Of a DNA stretch of 64,000 nt, positions 28,018-37,118 are shown one piece after another (position 1 is the stretch's first letter; each line of letters starts with the position of its first letter). Below the pieces are notes generated by a model, which was not told the origin of the DNA, did no database searches, and worked only from the letters and a program-made list of their open reading frames with translations. The translations under genes were made by a program, and so were the position numbers. The DNA lies in contig NZ_CP073577.1 of NCBI RefSeq assembly GCF_018205975.1, positions 2,604,001 to 2,668,000 on the forward strand, in the 5' to 3' direction. This DNA comes from Erythrobacter sp. JK5. Lineage in GTDB: Bacteria; Pseudomonadota; Alphaproteobacteria; Sphingomonadales; Sphingomonadaceae.

Positions 28018-28042
28018 AAATCCGACTGATTCGGTCGGATTT
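28018..28042 (-). promoter_or_regulatory. IscR type-1-like operator in front of the Rrf2-suf operon
   Basis: AAATCCGAC (28018-28026) and GTCGGATTT (28034-28042) form a perfect 9-bp inverted repeat. The centre CCGACTGATTCGGTCGG matches the core of the E. coli IscR type-1 consensus (YYGACTRWWWYAGTCRR) at all but one position. On the minus strand a TTGAAA hexamer lies directly next to it and another 25 bp further upstream, both possible -35 elements, so the operator probably covers the promoter. This supports autoregulation by the Rrf2 protein. Confidence 0.7.
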
Positions 28043-28092
28043 CAAATACGCACGGATCGCTCCGATTTCAAGCACAGCGCCCTGGGCCATGG

Positions 28093-28962
28093 CTACTCGA
28101 TGGCGCGAAACTGCGCGAGCCGGTCGAAATTCTTGAGCCGGATCATGGTGTGAAAGATCGGGTCCGCCGGTCCCCCCAGGCGCGACGGTGTATAGCCGCA
28201 GAAGCGCCTGATTTCGCGGATCATGTGCGGCTGATCGTAGAATGCGGCGGCGATCTCGGCCTCGGCCTCGTCGCCGAGGTCCTCCTGCGAAAGCAACGCC
28301 GCTGCCCTGACCGCACGGAATTTGCGCGCGAGCGCCGCCGGTGGCAGCCCGAAATACCGTTCGATCAGGCGTTCGCCCTGTCGCCGCGAATAGGTGAGCC
28401 GCGCGAACAGGTCCTCCATCTCGGGGTTGAGCGACGACCCCAGCCAGCAAATCGTGGTTTCGATCAGCCGCTCATGCGAAGGGGCGATTTTCCCGAGCCG
28501 CCGCCCGATCCAGTCGGCCAGTTCGTGGCAGGCCGCTTCCCCGCTGGTCGTGCCGGTATTGTAGCGCGCAATCAAGCTGTCGCCGAAAACGTCGATATCG
28601 TGGCCGAGAAACTCCCGGGCCGGCACCAGGCGATCGATATGCGTGTTTGCGGGCTGTCCGGTCAGCGCCGCCCAGCCCAGCGGGGAAAGCGACGCGCCGA
28701 TCGAATGCCACGGCCCCCGCATCCGGAACCCCATCGCCGCACTGAAACCGCAGAACATATAGGCGCCGGGCGAGACGGGTTGCACCCCCCCGGGCAGATC
28801 CGCCTCGCCTTCGCCGCGCGGGAACAGCACCACCTGGCCCAGCCCGCCAGGATGCCGATCTTCGATCTCGACCTGCTCGGTCGAAAAGAAGAAAGTCGTC
28901 AGAATATGGCGATTTAGCTCAGGCGGCGGGTCAAAGTATGCTAGGGAAAAATGGGACGGCAT
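28093..28962 (-). CDS. AraC-family transcriptional regulator, paralogue 1
   Basis: About 289 residues. The C-terminal part holds two helix-turn-helix units (around TYSRRQGERLIERYFGLPP and YDQPHMIREIRRFCGYTPSRL) typical of AraC/XylS regulators. The N-terminal sensing domain resembles those of small-molecule-responsive members, but the ligand is unknown. ATG 28962 is preferred; an in-frame Met at 29034 would add 24 residues. It is strongly similar to the AraC protein at 31038, including GWAALTG, WLGSSL and the whole DNA-binding part. Confidence 0.88.
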   Translation of the reverse strand: MPSHFSLAYFDPPPELNRHILTTFFFSTEQVEIEDRHPGGLGQVVLFPRGEGEADLPGGVQPVSPGAYMFCGFSAAMGFRMRGPWHSIGASLSPLGWAALTGQPANTHIDRLVPAREFLGHDIDVFGDSLIARYNTGTTSGEAACHELADWIGRRLGKIAPSHERLIETTICWLGSSLNPEMEDLFARLTYSRRQGERLIERYFGLPPAALARKFRAVRAAALLSQEDLGDEAEAEIAAAFYDQPHMIREIRRFCGYTPSRLGGPADPIFHTMIRLKNFDRLAQFRAIE

Positions 28963-29132
28963 GATAGCCTGGAGCGACCCTCTATCGTGCCGTCCCACAA
29001 CCCTTTGAAGGCAAGCTTCGAATGCTTGCTTCAACCGGCTTGAGGAAAAGCTGTAAAGGGGCGGCGCTGTGTCTCATTGTATCTCAGCGACATTCAGACC
29101 GATGGAGTTGAGATCGGCAAGTCACTACAGTG

Positions 29133-30965
29133 CTAGTTGGCTTGCTTTGAGGCGATCCACACCTCGACGTTCTCTTCGAGGATGGAGAGCGGAACCGGTC
29201 CGCTGGTCAGCACGGCATCGTGGAATTCGCGTATGTCGAAATCGTCGCCCAGTTCGGCCTGCGCCCGCGCTCGCAATTGCATGATCTCGAGCTTGCCAAT
29301 CATGTAGGCCGTCGCCTGGCCGGGCGTGGTGATGTAGCGCTCGATCGCCTTGACGATGTCGCCTTCGGGATTGGGGGTGTTGTCCTTCAGATATTGGATC
29401 GCCTGTTCCCGCGTCCACCTCTTCGAATGGATCCCGGTGTCGACCACCAGTCGGCACGCGCGCCACAGCTCCATCCCGAGCCGTCCAAAATCGGAATACG
29501 GGTCCTGGTAGAAGCCCATGTCCTTGCCGAGCTCCTCGGTGTAGAGGCCCCATCCCTCGGTATAGGCCGTGACACCCCCGAACCGCCGGAACGGCGGAAG
29601 GTCGCCCAGTTCGGTTTGCAGCGCGCGCTGCAGATGGTGGCCCGGGAACCCTTCGTGATAGGCGAGCGCTTCAAGCTCGTTTCTCGACATGTCGCGCAAG
29701 TTGTAGAGGTTCACGTAATAGGTGCCGGGCCGCGATCCGTCGGGCGCGGGGCTCTGGTAGAAGGCCTTGCCCGCGCTCTTTTCGCGGAACGCCTCGACCG
29801 GCTTGATGATCATCGGCGCCTCGGGCAGGCGGCCGAAAAATTCCGGCAGCTTCGCTTCCATTGCGTCGAGCCTGGCCTGCGCTTCGGCGAGGTAATCCTC
29901 GCGGCTGGTATGGAAGAACCGGTCGTCGGTCCGTGTGAATTCGAAGAAGTCCTGCAACGATCCCTCAAATCCGACCTGGTCCATGATCGCGCGCATTTCG
30001 CGATGGATCCGATCGACTTCGCGCAGGCCGATGTCATGGATTTCGTCCGCGGTCAGATCGGTGGTGGTGTAGCTGCCCAGCAGCGCCGCGTAATACTTGT
30101 CGCCATCGGGCAGGCGCCAGATCCCGTCATCGGTCGGCGCGATCGCCTGCTGGCGCTTCATTTCGGCAAGCAGCCTTGTGTAGGCGGGCAGTGCCGATTC
30201 CATCCAGGCCAGCTCCGCCGCGCCAAGCAAGGCAACCGCAGCGCCAGCCATCTTGAGCACTTCGCCTTCCGGTACGGGCAGTGCCATGACCTTTGTCTCG
30301 AAATCTCTCAGCACCGCATTGTCTTTCCCGGCGGCGATCAGCGCTTCGAGATCGGCTATGACATAGGGATAGACCCAGTCGGGCGGCATGACGCCGGAAT
30401 CGGCACGCGCCCGGCTTTCGGCGGTCAGCGCATCGAGATTGGGGCCGATCCCCGCTATTCGCGCGACATAGGCCTCGGCGTGTTCCACCGAGTCGACGCG
30501 GTGGATGTTGATCAGAAACGCCGGAATGCTCGTATGTGCCCCGCGGCGGTGATCGAACAGGAATCCGTATTCGCGGTAAGGATGCAGCGACGCACGCCGC
30601 TCCGCCAGTTGATCGAACAGCCGGTACGACAGCGCATCCGGCTGCGGCAGCGATTCGAGATCATAGTCGGCGCGCATGGTTGCCGCCGTGTCCTGCAACA
30701 GCCGGAATTCGCGCTCTGCCGCCGCGTCCGAGGGGTCGTCCCACCGGCCGTAATCGTCATCGCGGATACCGCGATAGGCCTTGGTTTCAGGCGACATGGC
30801 CAGCTGTGCCGCATCGTATCCATCGAACAGCGCGGACAAGGCGACGGGCGTGGCAGGAGCGCTCTCGATCGTCGGCGGCGCGGATTCGGCCAGCGGGGCT
30901 TGCGGATAAGTCGCGCAGCCTGCCAGCGAGAAAGTCGAAACGGCGAATAAGGCAATACGAACCAT
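29133..30965 (-). CDS. DUF885 family lipoprotein (putative metallopeptidase)
   Basis: 610 residues. Lipobox LAGC near residue 15 predicts a lipoprotein. The DUF885 domain covers most of the chain, with the putative metal site YHEGFPGHHLQ near residue 455 and a conserved TEGWGLYTEELG. DUF885 proteins are M32/gluzincin-related and act as peptidases or hydrolases in some bacteria. ATG 30965 was chosen since it begins the lipoprotein signal; the frame upstream is not signal-like. It lies between two AraC paralogues on the same strand. Confidence 0.9.
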   Translation of the reverse strand: MVRIALFAVSTFSLAGCATYPQAPLAESAPPTIESAPATPVALSALFDGYDAAQLAMSPETKAYRGIRDDDYGRWDDPSDAAAEREFRLLQDTAATMRADYDLESLPQPDALSYRLFDQLAERRASLHPYREYGFLFDHRRGAHTSIPAFLINIHRVDSVEHAEAYVARIAGIGPNLDALTAESRARADSGVMPPDWVYPYVIADLEALIAAGKDNAVLRDFETKVMALPVPEGEVLKMAGAAVALLGAAELAWMESALPAYTRLLAEMKRQQAIAPTDDGIWRLPDGDKYYAALLGSYTTTDLTADEIHDIGLREVDRIHREMRAIMDQVGFEGSLQDFFEFTRTDDRFFHTSREDYLAEAQARLDAMEAKLPEFFGRLPEAPMIIKPVEAFREKSAGKAFYQSPAPDGSRPGTYYVNLYNLRDMSRNELEALAYHEGFPGHHLQRALQTELGDLPPFRRFGGVTAYTEGWGLYTEELGKDMGFYQDPYSDFGRLGMELWRACRLVVDTGIHSKRWTREQAIQYLKDNTPNPEGDIVKAIERYITTPGQATAYMIGKLEIMQLRARAQAELGDDFDIREFHDAVLTSGPVPLSILEENVEVWIASKQAN

Positions 30966-31037
30966 GGGGCCTCTGCGAGAATGCTTCTGGGTGGATAACG
31001 GCGCAGACGCGATTCGGTGCCGGAGCACCGCCACGGC

Positions 31038-31961
31038 CTAGCCGAGTTCGCGAAAATTCTTGGGATCGATCATTTCGCTCAGGAATGGACTGTCCTTGTC
31101 GGCCAGCCGCTTCGGCGTGCGACCGGCAAAGCGGGTGATTTCGCGAATCATGTGCGACTGATCGAAGAACGCCGCGCCGAGTTCGGCCTCGAATTCCGGA
31201 GTCAGCTGCGGGAAGGACAGCAGCGCCGCCGCGCGCAGGGCGCGATATTTGCGCGCGAGGGCCTGCGGCGGCAGCCCGAAATAGCGTTCCACCAGGCGCT
31301 GCACCTGGCGATCCGAATAGGCGGCCTTGGCCATCAACGCGCCGATGTCGGGACTGAGCGACGATCCGAGCCAGCCATTGACCAGCCGAATCAGCTCGGC
31401 ATGGCGCGGATTGATCGGCTTCGCCTTGCGGGCGATATATTCGCCGATCGCCAGCGCGCAGTCCCGGCCGCTCCTGCTGCCCGCACGGTATTCGGCGATG
31501 AGCTGTTCGCCGAGCGGTACGACGTCGTCGCCCAGGATCTCGCGCGCTTCGCGCAGCCGGTCGCGGTTCTGGCCGGCATGCAGTCCGGTGAGTGCCGCCC
31601 AGCCCAGCGGTGTCAGCGCAGCCCCGATGGCGTGAAACGGGCCATTGACCACGATCGGAGTCGCGGTCGACAGCGGCGTCATCACGGCGATTTCGGGATT
31701 GGGATCGCAGCGCCCGTCGCCGAACTGCATTTCCCCCTTGCCGTACGGAAACAGCGCCAGATGACCCACCGATGCGGGCTGAACATCGCGAATCAGCTGT
31801 TCGTCGCAACGGAAGTGATACAGCGTGGTGACGTAGTCGCTGACGGCGGCGGGCGGCGCGATGTAGTCTACCGAGATGAGCGAAGCAGCGGTAAGCTCGG
31901 GATCGACCTTGCCGTGATCTTCCGAGTCCCGGCTCGGGTCTGCATTTTCGGAATCGTACAT
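31038..31961 (-). CDS. AraC-family transcriptional regulator, paralogue 2
   Basis: About 307 residues. The same architecture as the protein at 28093: sensing domain with GAALTPLGWAALTG, then helix-turn-helix units around YSDRQVQRLVERYFGLPP and FDQSHMIREITRFAGRTP. ATG 31961 is preceded by GGGGC; ATG 31985 (8 residues longer) is also possible. A strong minus-strand terminator lies upstream at 32012-32043, so its promoter must be within the 50 or so bases after that, or transcription must read through the terminator (attenuation). Confidence 0.87.
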   Translation of the reverse strand: MYDSENADPSRDSEDHGKVDPELTAASLISVDYIAPPAAVSDYVTTLYHFRCDEQLIRDVQPASVGHLALFPYGKGEMQFGDGRCDPNPEIAVMTPLSTATPIVVNGPFHAIGAALTPLGWAALTGLHAGQNRDRLREAREILGDDVVPLGEQLIAEYRAGSRSGRDCALAIGEYIARKAKPINPRHAELIRLVNGWLGSSLSPDIGALMAKAAYSDRQVQRLVERYFGLPPQALARKYRALRAAALLSFPQLTPEFEAELGAAFFDQSHMIREITRFAGRTPKRLADKDSPFLSEMIDPKNFRELG

Positions 31962-32011
31962 CGAATTTGCCCCAACGCGCGACATGTAGCGGCTTTTCAA
32001 TGAATTGGCAC

Positions 32012-32043
32012 AAAAAAAGGGCGGCTCCATGATGGAGCCGCCC
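32012..32043 (-). terminator. strong intrinsic terminator (minus strand)
   Basis: A 12-bp perfect inverted repeat, GGGCGGCTCCAT (32019-32030) and ATGGAGCCGCCC (32032-32043), is followed on the minus strand by seven U (complement of A 32012-32018). No annotated minus-strand gene ends here: the next upstream gene, pyrD, runs on the plus strand. It must end an unannotated transcript, such as a small RNA, or act as an attenuator for the AraC gene beyond it. Confidence 0.85.
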
Positions 32044-32193
32044 ATTTGAGTTGAGGAACTCTTCGCATTGCTGCTCCGAGCCCTTCGGGTCGCAGGGCAG
32101 TATGTAAACCCACTTGAGCGCGAAGAATTGTATGCAAACGACAAGGTTGGCGATGAGTTCGCTGGAAACTCCGGAATATTCAGACATATTCAT
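32044..32193 (-). ncRNA. candidate small RNA ending in the 32012 terminator
   Basis: The 314-bp space between the second AraC gene and pyrD contains this less GC-rich stretch. On the minus strand it holds a perfect hairpin GAGTT-CCTC-AACTC (32048-32061) directly before the terminator, a TACAAT hexamer within TTTGCATACAATTC that could serve as a -10, and a GAATATTC palindrome. An open frame beginning MNMSEYSG exists but runs through the terminator without a stop, so protein coding is doubtful. The 5' end is a guess. Confidence 0.3.
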
Positions 32194-32299
32194 GTCGGCG
32201 GTCTGCAGATGGGTGCCGCGAATCGCTGTGCCGGGTGCGACTGCAGGTTTTCGGCGCGGCATCTCGACAGGCCCGCGAAAATCGGCATAGCCGCGCGCG

Positions 32300-33346
32300 A
32301 TGCTGTTCCGCTTGTTCAAACCCGCGCTGTTCGCTCTCGATTCCGAGGCGGGGCATAGGCTGGCGATCGCCGCGCTCAGGAAGCTGCCGATCCGAGGCCC
32401 CCAGAGCGCGGAATCCGGCCCGCTCGCGATCGACGTCGCAGGGCTCGGCTTTCCCAATCCGGTTGGAGTCGCCGCGGGGTTCGACAAGGATGCCGAGGTG
32501 CCCGACGCGCTGCTCGGCCTCGGCTTCGGCTTTACCGAGGTCGGATCGATAACCCCGCGGCCGCAAGCCGGCAATCCCCGGCCACGCCTGTTCCGGCTGG
32601 TCGAGGACGACGCGGTCATCAACCGGATGGGCTTCAACAATGCCGGGGCTGCGGCCGCGCTGGCGCGACTCGAACGGCGCGCCGGGAGGCCGGGCATCGT
32701 CGGCATCAATATCGGCGCGAACAAGGATTCGTCCGATCGCATCGCCGACTATGCCGCGATGACGCGGGCGATGACGCCCTATGCGAGCTATCTGGCCGTC
32801 AACGTGTCGAGCCCCAACACGCCCGGCCTGCGCGCGCTGCAGGACGAAGCGGCGCTTTCCGCACTGATCGACGCGGTGATCGCAGCGCGGGCGGAGGCGG
32901 GGTCGATCTCTCCGCCTCCGATATTCCTCAAGGTCGCACCCGATCTCGAACCGGCCGATATCGATGCGATCGCGCGAATCGCGCTGGACAAGCGGCTGGG
33001 CGCGCTGATCGTTTCGAACACCACCATTGCGCGCCCCGCCCTTCGCTCGCACCATGCAGGGGAAACAGGCGGGCTCTCGGGTGCACCCCTGCGCCCGCTT
33101 GCGCTCGAGCGGCTGCGCGATTTTCGCAAGGCGACAGAGGGTGCGATCCCCCTGGTCGGGGTCGGCGGCATTGCCAGCGCCGAACACGCGTGGGAACGGA
33201 TCCGCGCCGGTGCCAGCCTGGTCCAGCTCTATTCGGCGATGGTCTACGAAGGACCGGGGCTGGGCAAGCGGATCGTGCGCGGGCTCGACCGGCTGATGCG
33301 GCGCGACGGATTTTCCAGCATTGCCGAAGCGGTGGGAAGCGAATAG
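32300..33346 (+). CDS. pyrD: quinone-dependent dihydroorotate dehydrogenase (class 2)
   Basis: 348 residues. Class 2 features: N-terminal membrane-associating helix (MLFRLFKPALFALD), GFDKDAEV near 62, GSITPRPQAGNPRPRLFRL, NRMGFNNAG, VNVSSPNTPGLR with the catalytic Ser, FLKVAPDL, and the C-terminal FMN phosphate site GVGGI and GASLVQLYSAMVYEGP. It oxidises dihydroorotate to orotate in pyrimidine synthesis and passes electrons to quinone. No clear Shine-Dalgarno precedes the ATG. Confidence 0.97.
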   Translation: MLFRLFKPALFALDSEAGHRLAIAALRKLPIRGPQSAESGPLAIDVAGLGFPNPVGVAAGFDKDAEVPDALLGLGFGFTEVGSITPRPQAGNPRPRLFRLVEDDAVINRMGFNNAGAAAALARLERRAGRPGIVGINIGANKDSSDRIADYAAMTRAMTPYASYLAVNVSSPNTPGLRALQDEAALSALIDAVIAARAEAGSISPPPIFLKVAPDLEPADIDAIARIALDKRLGALIVSNTTIARPALRSHHAGETGGLSGAPLRPLALERLRDFRKATEGAIPLVGVGGIASAEHAWERIRAGASLVQLYSAMVYEGPGLGKRIVRGLDRLMRRDGFSSIAEAVGSE

Positions 33347-33359
33347 CGCCGCATTTGTC

Positions 33360-35078
33360 ATGAAGCACACCTATCTGATCGGCCTCGCGCTCGCCCTCTC
33401 GCTCGCTGGCTGCAAGGCCTATGGCGCCCCCGACGGCGCCCCGCCCTCCCCATCGCAAGCGACCTCGATCGGCGCGGTCAGCAGCGCCGATCCGCGCGCG
33501 ACCGCCGCAGGCGAGGCAATCCTCGCCAAGGGTGGGTCGGCGACCGACGCGGCGATCGCGGTGATGCTGGCGCTGACGGTGGTCGAGCCGCAGAGCTCGG
33601 GCATCGGCGGGGGCGGTTTCATGGTGCGCTCCGACGGCGACAGCATCGTGACGATAGACGGGCGCGAGACCGCTCCGGCGGCGGCGACCGGTACGCGTTT
33701 CCTCGATGGCAAGGGCGAGCGTCTGCCGCGCGAGATCAGCGTCACGTCCGGCCTCAGCGTCGGGGTCCCGGGCAACATCGCGCTCGCCGCCAAGGCCCAT
33801 GACCGGTACGGCAAACTCGAATGGTCGGAACTGTTCGAACCGGCCATCGGGCTGGCGCGCGACGGGTTCGTGATGAACCGCCGGCTGCACGAATCGCTGT
33901 CCGACCAGAAAGGCCGCGCCGACCGCAGCGCGGAAGCGCGCCGGATCTTCTTCGGCCCGGATGGCAATGCGCTGCCGGTCGGTGCGCTGGTCCGCAACCC
34001 CGAATTCGCCGACACGCTCGCGGACCTCGCCGAAAGCGGCCCGCAGGCCATGTACGATCGCAATGCCGCCAGCCTCGCGCGCTATATCGCCGAAGAGACG
34101 CCGCAGGGCGGGCGGATGAGCGCCACCGACATCACCGGCTATACCGCCAAGGATCGCGATCCGGTGTGCGTACGTTACCGTGTCTACAAGGTGTGCGGCA
34201 TGGGGCCGCCATCGTCGGGCGGCGTCGCCGTGGGCCAGATGCTCGCCCAGCTCGAGCGCTTCGACCTCGCCGCGCTCGGGCCGGACAGCGCCGAATTCTG
34301 GCACCTGTTTCTCGAATCGCAGCGCATCGCTTACGCCGACCGCGAGCTCTACCTCGCCGATGACGATTTCGTGACCGTGCCGGTCGCCGGACTGCTCGAT
34401 CCGGACTATCTTGCGAGCCGCAGCGTGCTGATCGATCCAGCCACAGCGCTGGCGGAGGCAACGCCCGGCACGCCGCCCGGAGCGCCGCTGGCGCTGGCCG
34501 ATGGCGACGAACCGCAGGAAAGCGGCACCACGCATTTCTCGGTCGTCGATGCCGAAGGCAACGCGGTGAGTTACACCTCCACGATCGAGGGTGCATTCGG
34601 TTCGGGGCTGTTCTTCGGCGGGTTCTACCTCAACAACGAGCTGACCGATTTCAGTTTCAGCCCCGACGCCCAAGGCAGTCCGGTCGCCAACCGGGTCGAG
34701 GGCGGAAAGCGCCCGCGCAGCTCGATGGCGCCCACCATCGTGTTCGACGAGCAGGGAGAGATCGTCCTCGTAATCGGGGCAGCGGGCGGACCGACGATCC
34801 CGGTTCAGGTCGCGCGCTCGATCATCGGTGTGCTCGATTTCGGCATGGGTGCGCAGGAGGCGCTCGGATTGCCGTTCATCATGGCTTTCGGCCCGACCGT
34901 GGTGATCGAGCAGGGCACCGCTCTCGAGGCGATGCAGCCGCAGCTCCAGGCGCTGGGCCATGAGCGGATCCGTCCATCCTCCCCGCCGCTCAAGGCCAAC
35001 GCGCTGCTGCGCAAGCCGGACGGAAGCTGGGAAGTGGCGACCGATCCGCGCATCGCGCCGCTGCTCGTCTACGAGTAA
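33360..35078 (+). CDS. ggt: gamma-glutamyltransferase, lipoprotein
   Basis: 572 residues. Lipobox LAGC near residue 18 suggests a lipid anchor. The precursor is cleaved autocatalytically before Thr390 in the ESGTTHFSVVD segment, giving large and small subunits; downstream conserved segments are YTSTIEGAFGSG, NNELTDFSF and RPRSSMAPTIV. It hydrolyses or transfers the gamma-glutamyl group of glutathione in the periplasm. ATG 33360 was chosen as the start of the signal; it is 13 nt after pyrD. Confidence 0.95.
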   Translation: MKHTYLIGLALALSLAGCKAYGAPDGAPPSPSQATSIGAVSSADPRATAAGEAILAKGGSATDAAIAVMLALTVVEPQSSGIGGGGFMVRSDGDSIVTIDGRETAPAAATGTRFLDGKGERLPREISVTSGLSVGVPGNIALAAKAHDRYGKLEWSELFEPAIGLARDGFVMNRRLHESLSDQKGRADRSAEARRIFFGPDGNALPVGALVRNPEFADTLADLAESGPQAMYDRNAASLARYIAEETPQGGRMSATDITGYTAKDRDPVCVRYRVYKVCGMGPPSSGGVAVGQMLAQLERFDLAALGPDSAEFWHLFLESQRIAYADRELYLADDDFVTVPVAGLLDPDYLASRSVLIDPATALAEATPGTPPGAPLALADGDEPQESGTTHFSVVDAEGNAVSYTSTIEGAFGSGLFFGGFYLNNELTDFSFSPDAQGSPVANRVEGGKRPRSSMAPTIVFDEQGEIVLVIGAAGGPTIPVQVARSIIGVLDFGMGAQEALGLPFIMAFGPTVVIEQGTALEAMQPQLQALGHERIRPSSPPLKANALLRKPDGSWEVATDPRIAPLLVYE

Positions 35079-35255
35079 GCGTCCGAAATCCATCGCGATT
35101 CGCCGAACGTCGCCCTCAGGGGCTGCCAGCCGAAGCTTGCCGCTACGGCAATCCCGCCCTAATCCAGCCGCACAAGTCGATAGAGTCTCGCGTGTGCCGC
35201 CCCGGTTCCGGGTAGACGGCCCGGGGAGAGGAGGAGCCCTCAGGGGCACAGGAGA

Positions 35256-37115
35256 ATGTCAGTGCACGCGCCAGCCACGCCGTCGACCGCCATGCCGGTG
35301 GTCAACCCCGCCGACGACCCGCACCTGCAGGACATCGACGCCGCCAACAACCTCATCGAACTGTTCCTGAAGCGCGCCGACGAAAAGGGCGAGACGCCGT
35401 TTCTGGGCCGCAAGCAAGACGGCGAGTGGCGCACCCAGAGCTGGCGCGAGGTCGCCGACCAGGTGTGCCTGCTGGCGGAAAGCCTGCGCCGCATCGGCCT
35501 CAAGGATGGCGAGCGAGTCGCGCTCGTGTCCGAAAATCGCCCGGAATGGTGCATTGCCGATCTCGCGATCATGGCGGCGGGGTGCATCTCCGTGCCGACC
35601 TACACCACCAATACCCAGCGCGATCACGCGCACATCCTCGACAATTCGGGCGCGCGCGCGGTGATCGTCTCGAACGAGAAACTGCTCGGCCCGCTGGTCG
35701 GCGCGATCGGGCAGACGGGAATCGTCGATCACGTGATCGGGATCGAAGACCTGCACCGCAAACAGGCCGGGAGCTTCGAGTATCACGGGTGGGACGCGTT
35801 GATCCAGGGCGACGCTGCGGCAGCGCGCAAGGCGGTCGACGAGCGAATCTCGCATATCTCCCGCGACGACACCGCCTGCCTGATCTACACCAGCGGCACC
35901 GGCGGCGCGCCGCGCGGGGTCAAGCAGCATCACGGATCGATCCTGTGCAATGTCGCGGGCGCAGCGGAAATCCTCATTACCGATTTCGGAATTACCGACG
36001 AACGTTTCCTGTCGTTCCTGCCGCTCTCTCACGCTTACGAACACACCGGCGGGCAATATCTGCCGATCTCGGTCGGGGCGGAGATTTACTACTCCGAAGG
36101 TCTCGAAAAGCTCGCCTCGAACATCGAGGAAGTCCGCCCGACCATCATGGTCGTCGTCCCGCGCCTGTTCGAGGTGCTGCGCACCCGGATCATGAAGCAA
36201 GTCGAAAAACAGGGCAAAGTCGCCAACTTCCTGATGGACAAGGCGCTGAAGATCGCAGATCACGCAACCGAGGGCAAGACCCGCACCCGACACAAGCCTC
36301 TGAATTTCCTGGTCGAAAAGACCCTCCGCCCGAAAATCCGGCAGAAATTCGGCGGACGGGTGAAGGCAATGGTTTCGGGCGGCGCGCCGCTCAACCCCGA
36401 AGTCGGCAATTTCTTCGAGGCGATGGGGCTGACGATGCTGCAGGGTTACGGCCAGACCGAGGCCGGGCCGGTGATCAGCTGCAACCGCCCGCGCGTCGGC
36501 CTCAAGATGGACACGGTCGGCCCGCCGATGCGCGGCGTGGAAATCAGGATCGCCGAGGATGGCGAAATCCTGTGCCGCGGCGAGCTGGTGATGCACGGCT
36601 ACTGGCGCAACGACGCCGAAACCGCGCGCACGATCCAGGACGGCTGGCTCCATACCGGCGATATCGGGCACCTCGACGACAAGGGCCGGATCGTCATCAC
36701 CGATCGCAAGAAGGACATGATCGTCAACGACAAGGGCGACAATGTCGCACCGCAGAAGATCGAGGGGATGCTGACGCTGCAGCCCGAGGTCGCGCAGGCG
36801 ATGGTGAGCGGCGACAAGCGGCCCTACGTGGTCGGGCTGATCGTGCCGGATGCCGAGTGGGCGCTCGAATGGTCTCGCGCCAATGGCGAGAAGTTCGACA
36901 TGAAGGCGCTGCAGGATCTGCCCGCCTTCAAGAAGGCGGTGCGCGAAGCGGTCGACCGCACCAACACCGACCTGTCGGTGATCGAAAAGGTCCGCAAGTT
37001 CGAATTCGCGGACGAGGCCTTCACGATCGAGAACGAGGAAATGACGCCGAGCATGAAGATTCGGCGGCACAAGATCCGCGATCGCTATCGGGAGCGGATC
37101 GACGGGATGTATTGA
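35256..37115 (+). CDS. AMP-dependent long-chain acyl-CoA synthetase
   Basis: 619 residues of the adenylate-forming superfamily, close to the FadD15/long-chain (FAA1-like) type. Motifs: YTSGTGGAPRGVK (P-loop, near 207), YGQTEAGPV near 400, GWLHTGDIGHLD near 465, and the C-terminal hinge RKKDMIV followed by the catalytic-Lys region. The second Gly of the usual TSGTTG is present but the following residue is Gly rather than Thr, a conservative change. It activates fatty acids to acyl-CoA for beta-oxidation or lipid synthesis. CAGGAGA precedes the ATG. Confidence 0.93.
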   Translation: MSVHAPATPSTAMPVVNPADDPHLQDIDAANNLIELFLKRADEKGETPFLGRKQDGEWRTQSWREVADQVCLLAESLRRIGLKDGERVALVSENRPEWCIADLAIMAAGCISVPTYTTNTQRDHAHILDNSGARAVIVSNEKLLGPLVGAIGQTGIVDHVIGIEDLHRKQAGSFEYHGWDALIQGDAAAARKAVDERISHISRDDTACLIYTSGTGGAPRGVKQHHGSILCNVAGAAEILITDFGITDERFLSFLPLSHAYEHTGGQYLPISVGAEIYYSEGLEKLASNIEEVRPTIMVVVPRLFEVLRTRIMKQVEKQGKVANFLMDKALKIADHATEGKTRTRHKPLNFLVEKTLRPKIRQKFGGRVKAMVSGGAPLNPEVGNFFEAMGLTMLQGYGQTEAGPVISCNRPRVGLKMDTVGPPMRGVEIRIAEDGEILCRGELVMHGYWRNDAETARTIQDGWLHTGDIGHLDDKGRIVITDRKKDMIVNDKGDNVAPQKIEGMLTLQPEVAQAMVSGDKRPYVVGLIVPDAEWALEWSRANGEKFDMKALQDLPAFKKAVREAVDRTNTDLSVIEKVRKFEFADEAFTIENEEMTPSMKIRRHKIRDRYRERIDGMY

Positions 37116-37118
37116 GGA

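Noticed and set aside
32068..32358. Plus-strand ORF of 96 codons across the pyrD start
   Set aside because: Overlaps pyrD in another frame, has no family resemblance and covers the candidate sRNA region.
35079..35255. TTGCCG-CTA-CGGCAA hairpin after ggt as a terminator
   Set aside because: No T-tract follows.
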